NCBI GenBank assembly: GCA_934500875.1
Contig: CAKSTL010000018.1
Coordinates: forward strand, 1-11,285
DNA: 11,285 bases
From: an uncultured Clostridia bacterium
GTDB taxonomy: Bacteria; Bacillota; Clostridia; UMGS1810
Direction of reading: 5' to 3'
Below, one piece after another: positions 7,383 to 11,285 of this stretch. The notes under the pieces are model-generated. The model saw nothing but the letters and a program-made list of their open reading frames with translations, did no database searches and was not told the origin of the DNA. A program made the translations under genes and the position numbers. Numbering within the stretch: the first letter of the stretch is position 1; each line of letters begins with the position of its first letter.

Positions 7383-7412
7383 AAAAAATGCATATGAGAA
7401 GTTTTGGAAAAA

Positions 7413-7421
7413 AGAGGGTGA
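7413..7421 (+). promoter_or_regulatory. Ribosome binding site for the GTG-started yihY
   Basis: AGAGGGTGA matches the ideal AGGAGGTGA at most positions and ends 4 nt before GTG 7426. It justifies the non-ATG start. Confidence 0.7.
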
Positions 7422-7425
7422 AATT

Positions 7426-8241
7426 GTGAAAAAACAGTCGGTTATTGTGCGTGCCGCAAAGAGTTTTTTGGACGACGACGTTCCCTCAATGGCAGCGCAG
7501 CTTGCATTTTATATTAATACGGCGTTTTTTCCGTTTATCATTTTTTTGTTTATCATAATTTCGGCAACGCCGCTTTTGGACGAATCGGCATTGTATGACC
7601 TTATAGCGTTTTTGCCCAATCAGACCGCAACCATTGTGCTCGACGGCTTAAGGCAGGTGACGGCAAGCAGAACTCTTGCGGTTATAACGGGTGTTGTGTC
7701 GATATGGTCAATGTCAAACGCCGTTGCGACGGTATCGCGTGCGCTTAACAAATTTTACGACGTCAAAGAAAAAAGAAACATATTATATGTAAGATTTTTG
7801 GGAATAATTTTTGCGCTGCTTATACTTGTTACGATTATTCTTAATTTTGTGCTTTTGGTAGGCGGCTCGCTTATAGGAACGGTTATGATAAAATATCTGC
7901 CGAAATACTATGCGCTGTGGCATATTTTAAGATTTTTGGTGCCGTTTGTGCTTATGATTGTGCTTTTTGCGTCAATGTATAAGGTTATGCCGTGCGTAAA
8001 TCTTACATTTAAAGAAGCGCTCGGCGGTGCGTTTTTTACCTCGTGTTTGTGGATTGCGTTTTCTTCGGTTTTTTCGTACTATGTAAACAACTTTGCAAGC
8101 TACGACATAATATACGGAAGTATTGCCGGTATTGTGGTGCTTTTTACGTGGATTTTTGTTACGGCATACATAATTTTAATCGGCGGTGAGGTAAATTCGT
8201 TTCTGGCGGGACATTTCAGCAAAAGAAAAAGGGAGTTTTAG
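7426..8241 (+). CDS. YihY/BrkB-family inner membrane protein
   Basis: A 271-aa polytopic membrane protein of the YihY/virulence factor BrkB family (once called RNase BN by mistake); its molecular role is not established. About six hydrophobic helices can be seen near residues 27-48, 83-101, 122-150, 165-188, 197-220 and 231-258. Family hallmarks are the early MAAQLAFYINTAFFPF, SIWSMSNAVATVSRALNKFY near 92-111, and the C-terminal YGSIAGIVVLFTWIF followed by LIGGEVNS. The start is GTG at 7426, supported by a good ribosome site; the short polar N-terminus before the first helix is normal. It is the first gene of the plus-strand operon, and its TAG is 3 nt from the desulfurase start. The neighbours do not explain its job. 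Confidence 0.93.
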   Translation: MKKQSVIVRAAKSFLDDDVPSMAAQLAFYINTAFFPFIIFLFIIISATPLLDESALYDLIAFLPNQTATIVLDGLRQVTASRTLAVITGVVSIWSMSNAVATVSRALNKFYDVKEKRNILYVRFLGIIFALLILVTIILNFVLLVGGSLIGTVMIKYLPKYYALWHILRFLVPFVLMIVLFASMYKVMPCVNLTFKEALGGAFFTSCLWIAFSSVFSYYVNNFASYDIIYGSIAGIVVLFTWIFVTAYIILIGGEVNSFLAGHFSKRKREF

Positions 8242-8244
8242 ATT

Positions 8245-9396
8245 ATGGAAATATATATGGACAACAGTGCGACAACTTTGCCGTATGACGAGGTGTGCGA
8301 TACGGTTTTTGAAACTATGAAGAAATTTTATGCAAATCCGTCGTCGCTGCACAACCTCGGAAAGTATGCCGAGGACGAGATGGAAAGGGCGAGAAGTTTT
8401 ATTGCGAAGATGATAAACGCTTCGGCGGAGGAAATATATTTTACGGGCGGCGGCACCGAGAGCGACAACATTGCCATGATCGGCTATGCTTTAAAAAACC
8501 GCAGAAGGGGAAACAAAATTGTTACCACAAAGGCGGAGCATCCTGCAGTTCTGGAATGCTGCAGACATCTTGAGGAGGTTGGGTTCAACGTAGTTTATAC
8601 AGACCTTCTTGAAAACGGAGAGGTTGATATGGTATCGCTTATAAACGAGGTTGACTCCGACACGGTTCTGGTCAGTGTTATGCACGTCAACAACGAAACA
8701 GGGGCGATTATGCCTGTTGAAAAAATTGGCCGTGCGGTAAAAGAAAAAAATCCGAAATGTGCGTTTTTTACCGACGCTGTGCAGAGCTTCGGCAAGCTTA
8801 AAATCGACGTTGAAAAGATGAAAATCGATATGCTGTCTGCCTCGGCGCATAAAATCGGCGGTCCGAACGGCGTCGGGTTTATATATATAAGGAAGAAAAC
8901 TTTAGTCAAAAGCCCTGTTTTCGGCGGAGGACAAGAGAAGGGAATACGCTCGGGAACGCACAATGTTGCGGGAATTATGGGATTTTTGAAGGCTTGCGAG
9001 ATAAAGCAGAAATCTATGCAGAGCGACCGTGAAAAAGTTTGTGCCGTGAGAAAAATTATTGAAAACTGCGTAAAAAATCTTGCGCACACACGCATAAATT
9101 CTCCCGAAAACGGGCTGGAATATATACTTAACGTATCCTTTACGGGGCTTAAATCCGAGGTTGTTCTGCACGTTCTTGAGGCAAACGGAATTTTTGTTTC
9201 GTCCGGCAGCGCCTGCTCGTCACGAAAGGTGCGCACAAGTTACGTTCTTGATGCTATGGGCATTGACAAAAAAAGCGCCGAGGGTGCAATAAGATTCAGT
9301 TTTTCGCAAAATAACAGCACTGAGGACGCACAATATGTCAAAAATGTGCTTGAGCGTGAAATTCCCGTTTTGCAGAAAACCGTAAATTTGAAATGA
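8245..9396 (+). CDS. Cysteine desulfurase, group I (IscS/NifS type), likely ThiI sulfur donor
   Basis: A PLP enzyme that removes sulfur from L-cysteine, leaving alanine and an enzyme-bound persulfide. It is 383 aa and starts MEIYMDNSATT, the usual opening. Visible active-site residues are His99 (AEHP), Asp177 and Gln180 (TDAVQ), the PLP lysine Lys203 (SASAHKIGGPNG) and the persulfide cysteine Cys324 in SSGSACSS, the group I loop rather than the SufS-type loop. GGGGAG-like GGGAG at 8231-8235 precedes the ATG. It sits directly upstream of thiI. In Bacillus subtilis a similarly placed desulfurase (NifZ) serves ThiI in tRNA 4-thiouridine synthesis, so the same dedicated role is inferred here. No iscU or suf gene is nearby, which argues against a main Fe-S assembly role, though it cannot exclude one. 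Confidence 0.95.
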   Translation: MEIYMDNSATTLPYDEVCDTVFETMKKFYANPSSLHNLGKYAEDEMERARSFIAKMINASAEEIYFTGGGTESDNIAMIGYALKNRRRGNKIVTTKAEHPAVLECCRHLEEVGFNVVYTDLLENGEVDMVSLINEVDSDTVLVSVMHVNNETGAIMPVEKIGRAVKEKNPKCAFFTDAVQSFGKLKIDVEKMKIDMLSASAHKIGGPNGVGFIYIRKKTLVKSPVFGGGQEKGIRSGTHNVAGIMGFLKACEIKQKSMQSDREKVCAVRKIIENCVKNLAHTRINSPENGLEYILNVSFTGLKSEVVLHVLEANGIFVSSGSACSSRKVRTSYVLDAMGIDKKSAEGAIRFSFSQNNSTEDAQYVKNVLEREIPVLQKTVNLK

Positions 9397-9430
9397 TATG
9401 AAACGATTAAGTTTGGAATGACTGATATAC

Positions 9431-9438
9431 AAGGAAGG
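9431..9438 (+). promoter_or_regulatory. thiI ribosome binding site
   Basis: AAGGAAGG lies 9 nt before ATG 9448. It selects this start over the in-frame ATG at 9418, which has no comparable site and would place this Shine-Dalgarno within the coding sequence. Confidence 0.75.
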
Positions 9439-9447
9439 AAAATTTTC

Positions 9448-10626
9448 ATGAACAGTATTATTATGTGCCGATACGGCGAAATTATTTTGAAAGGACTTAA
9501 CCGCCCGCGTTTTGAGAGCGCTTTGGTAAAAAATATACGTCACGCAATAGAGAATTTGGGAAAAGTTGAGATTACTCGTGCACAGGCGATTACTTACATT
9601 GAGCCGTTTGAGGGCGAGGAGCAGACGGCGGCGATTATTGACAGGTTAAAATGCGTGTTCGGCATTGTATCGGTTACGGTTGCGAAAAAGTGCGAAAAAA
9701 ATCTTGATGCCGTTAAAGCTGAAATTTTAAGGTCATTTTCGGACGAAATTTCTTCGGCAAAGACTTTTAAGGTCAACGCAAAGCGTGCAGATAAGAAATT
9801 TCCGTACAAATCGCCCGAAATCTGCGACGAAATCGGCGGTTTCATACTGGATAATTTCCCGGATATCACAGTTGACGTAAACAATCCCGCCCTTACCGTT
9901 ACGGTTGAAATAAGGGATACCCACGCATTTGTGCACACCGGTAAAATAAAGTGCCCCGGCGGTATGCCCGTCGGTACAAACGGAAAGGCGGCGCTGCTTT
10001 TGTCGGGCGGCATTGACAGCCCTGTTGCCGGATATATGATTGCAAAGCGCGGCGTAAAGCTTGAGGCGGTGCATTTTTTCAGCTATCCTTACACGGGCGA
10101 GAGGGCGAAGGACAAGGTTTTGAAGCTTGCCTCGATTGTTGCGAAATACAACGGCGAAATGAAGGTACATATTGTGCCGTTTACAGAAATTCAGCTTGAA
10201 ATAAGAGAAAAATGTCCCGAAGAGCATCTTACGCTTGTGATGCGCAGATTTATGATGCAGATTGCGGAAAAAATTGCGCAGAAATCGCACTGCCAGGCGC
10301 TTGTCACCGGTGAGAGCATAGGGCAGGTGGCAAGTCAGACAATCGGTGCGCTCGGCGTTACGAACGAGAGCATTGACACGGTTGTTTTCCGTCCGCTTAT
10401 CGGGATGGACAAGGAGGAAATCGTTGAAATTTCACGCAAAATCGGCGCTTTTGAAACGTCAATTCTTCCGTATGAGGATTGCTGCACGGTGTTTACGCCA
10501 AGACATCCGAGCACAAAGCCGGTTCTTGAAAAAATCAAAAATTCGCAGGCAAAGCTTGACGCAGAGAGGCTTATAGACGAGGCTGTCGCAGGGGTTGAAA
10601 CGGTTCTGGTCAAGTATGAGGGGTAG
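9448..10626 (+). CDS. thiI: ThiI, tRNA 4-thiouridine synthetase
   Basis: Adenylates U8 of tRNA and replaces its oxygen with sulfur to give 4-thiouridine, a near-UV sensor; in some bacteria it also feeds thiamine thiazole synthesis. The product is 392 aa. An N-terminal ferredoxin-like and THUMP region (~1-166, CRYGEIILKGLNRPRFE) binds tRNA. A PP-loop AMP-forming domain follows the linker CPGGMPVGTNGKA, with SGGIDSP at 186-192, and GESIGQVASQT (~288-298) is typical. A Cys pair occurs in PYEDCCTVFTPRHP (Cys345, Cys346). The protein ends there without the C-terminal rhodanese domain of the 482-aa E. coli enzyme, as in Bacillus, so sulfur would come straight from the adjacent desulfurase. The start at 9448 rests on the ribosome site and on MNSIIMCRYGE. 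Confidence 0.96.
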   Translation: MNSIIMCRYGEIILKGLNRPRFESALVKNIRHAIENLGKVEITRAQAITYIEPFEGEEQTAAIIDRLKCVFGIVSVTVAKKCEKNLDAVKAEILRSFSDEISSAKTFKVNAKRADKKFPYKSPEICDEIGGFILDNFPDITVDVNNPALTVTVEIRDTHAFVHTGKIKCPGGMPVGTNGKAALLLSGGIDSPVAGYMIAKRGVKLEAVHFFSYPYTGERAKDKVLKLASIVAKYNGEMKVHIVPFTEIQLEIREKCPEEHLTLVMRRFMMQIAEKIAQKSHCQALVTGESIGQVASQTIGALGVTNESIDTVVFRPLIGMDKEEIVEISRKIGAFETSILPYEDCCTVFTPRHPSTKPVLEKIKNSQAKLDAERLIDEAVAGVETVLVKYEG

Positions 10627-10629
10627 AAT

Positions 10630-11181
10630 ATGGAAGGAAAAATTTTAAGGAATACGGCAAGCGATTTATGCAGCGAAAACACGCTTGATGAAAAGACGCT
10701 TGAAAATGAAATCTTTTCGGCAGCAAGCAAGGTTGTAAGCCTTCTTGCGCAGAAGAAGATGACCGTTACCACTGCCGAAAGCTGCACCGGCGGTATGATT
10801 GGCGCTGCAATTACCGAAATCCCCGGTGTGTCGGAGTTTTATCGGGAGGGGGTCATCACCTACAGCAACGAAGCCAAGATGAAATTTCTCGGCGTAAGGG
10901 GTGAAACGCTTGAAAAATTCGGCGCCGTAAGCAGCAGAACGGCTGTTGAGATGGCATGCGGCGCAGCAAAGAGCGCACAGAGCGATATTGCCGTTGCCGT
11001 GACGGGGATTGCAGGTCCCGGCGGCGACACACGTGAAAAATGCGTCGGACTTGTGTATATTTGTGTAAAATTTGGGGACAATCATAGGGTAGAGAAACAC
11101 ATTTTTGACGGCAGCCGCCGTATTGTAAGGCTAAAATCCACACTTTGCGCACTTAACATTGTAAAAAAGGTGCTGAAATAA
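10630..11181 (+). CDS. pncC: CinA C-terminal domain protein, nicotinamide-nucleotide amidase
   Basis: A 183-aa stand-alone version of the CinA C-terminal domain, the family of PncC, which deamidates NMN to nicotinate mononucleotide and ammonia in the pyridine nucleotide cycle. Family motifs are clear: AESCTGG at 49-55, with Ser51 the likely nucleophile, GVITYSNEAKMKFLGV at 74-89, with a conserved Lys, and AVTGIAGPGGDTREK at 123-137. The N-terminal MoaB/MogA-like half of full-length CinA is absent, replaced by a ~25-residue polar leader not usual for the ~160-aa single-domain form. GAGGGG overlaps the thiI stop and lies 6 nt before the ATG, so translation is probably coupled to thiI. NMN deamidation here is inferred from family only. 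Confidence 0.92.
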   Translation: MEGKILRNTASDLCSENTLDEKTLENEIFSAASKVVSLLAQKKMTVTTAESCTGGMIGAAITEIPGVSEFYREGVITYSNEAKMKFLGVRGETLEKFGAVSSRTAVEMACGAAKSAQSDIAVAVTGIAGPGGDTREKCVGLVYICVKFGDNHRVEKHIFDGSRRIVRLKSTLCALNIVKKVLK

Positions 11182-11200
11182 AAAAATATGCAAAAAGGTG

Positions 11201-11230
11201 TTGACAAAAGGGCAGAAGATGTGGTATATT
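11201..11230 (+). promoter_or_regulatory. Strong sigma-A promoter for a gene beyond the right edge
   Basis: TTGACA at 11201-11206 matches consensus fully. After 18 nt comes TATATT at 11225-11230 (5 of 6), preceded by TGG, an extended -10. Transcription would start near 11237 and leave the window to the right. No open frame begins before the edge. In many Firmicutes recA follows cinA, but nothing visible proves that here, and no CGAAC-N4-GTTCG LexA box is present. Confidence 0.7.
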
Positions 11231-11255
11231 AGTAAAGCACCTTTGATGAGGGTCA

Positions 11256-11270
11256 ATGAAAAATTTTCAT
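11256..11270. repeat. Short palindrome in the right-edge leader
   Basis: ATGAAAAATTTTCAT is a perfect palindrome with 7-bp arms and a single central base, about 20 nt after the predicted transcription start. It could be an operator for a dimeric repressor. AT-rich DNA gives such palindromes by chance fairly often, so this is tentative. Confidence 0.35.
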
Positions 11271-11285
11271 ATAATCTTTAAGAAT

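Noticed and set aside
8595..9236. 213-residue open frame opposite the cysteine desulfurase
   Set aside because: It is fully antisense to a gene with complete catalytic motifs, and its protein has no recognisable domain, so it is a shadow frame.
9418..9447. Longer thiI reading frame starting at 9418
   Set aside because: It has no clear ribosome site and would include the AAGGAAGG that serves ATG 9448.
9733..10290. 185-residue open frame opposite thiI
   Set aside because: It is antisense to a clear thiI and shows no family motif or ribosome site.
11182..11250. Terminator after pncC
   Set aside because: Only very short pairings such as ACCT with AGGG are visible and no T-tract follows. The stretch is better read as the next promoter.
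11182..11285. LexA/SOS box upstream of a presumed recA
   Set aside because: No CGAAC-N4-GTTCG match is present, and the downstream gene is not visible.

Overview
The window looks like ordinary core chromosome from a low-to-moderate GC Firmicute, probably a Clostridia-type organism. This is an inference from several features: purine-rich Shine-Dalgarno sites, a Rho with a long Asn/Lys/Glu-rich insertion, a ThiI without a rhodanese domain next to its own cysteine desulfurase, and a YgiQ-family radical SAM protein. No transposase, phage gene, CRISPR array or RNA gene of a known class could be supported.

Layout. Positions 1-350 carry no gene. Their left two thirds are a run of inverted repeats, including a 20-nt perfect palindrome inside a larger hairpin (62-114) and a 97-nt imperfect hairpin (153-249). 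AT-rich DNA follows. From 351 to 7244 four genes lie on the minus strand in the order rho, ftsK/spoIIIE, ygiQ-like and folD. Gaps are 18 and 14 nt, then a 56-nt overlap, so they are probably one operon. It reads from a good promoter at 7296-7324 (TTGAAT, 17 nt, TATAAT). A 181-nt AT-rich divergent region separates it from a second compact operon on the plus strand: a YihY/BrkB-family membrane protein, a group I cysteine desulfurase, thiI, and a stand-alone CinA C-terminal (PncC) protein. Gaps there are 3, 51 and 3 nt. A strong promoter (TTGACA, 18 nt, TGG-TATATT) sits just after pncC and points off the right edge.

How the genes work together. The clearest functional link is desulfurase to ThiI: the first supplies persulfide sulfur that ThiI puts into tRNA as 4-thiouridine at U8, and possibly into the thiamine thiazole. 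The remaining genes are housekeeping with no obvious shared pathway: transcription termination, chromosome translocation, a radical SAM protein of unknown reaction, one-carbon folate metabolism, a membrane protein of unknown function, and NMN deamidation.

I did not find a convincing new multi-gene system. The points most worth a second look are the structured non-coding block at the left edge, the eight-copy pentapeptide repeat in the Rho insertion, the repeat-laden divergent promoter region, and the repeat-flanked promoter at the right edge.
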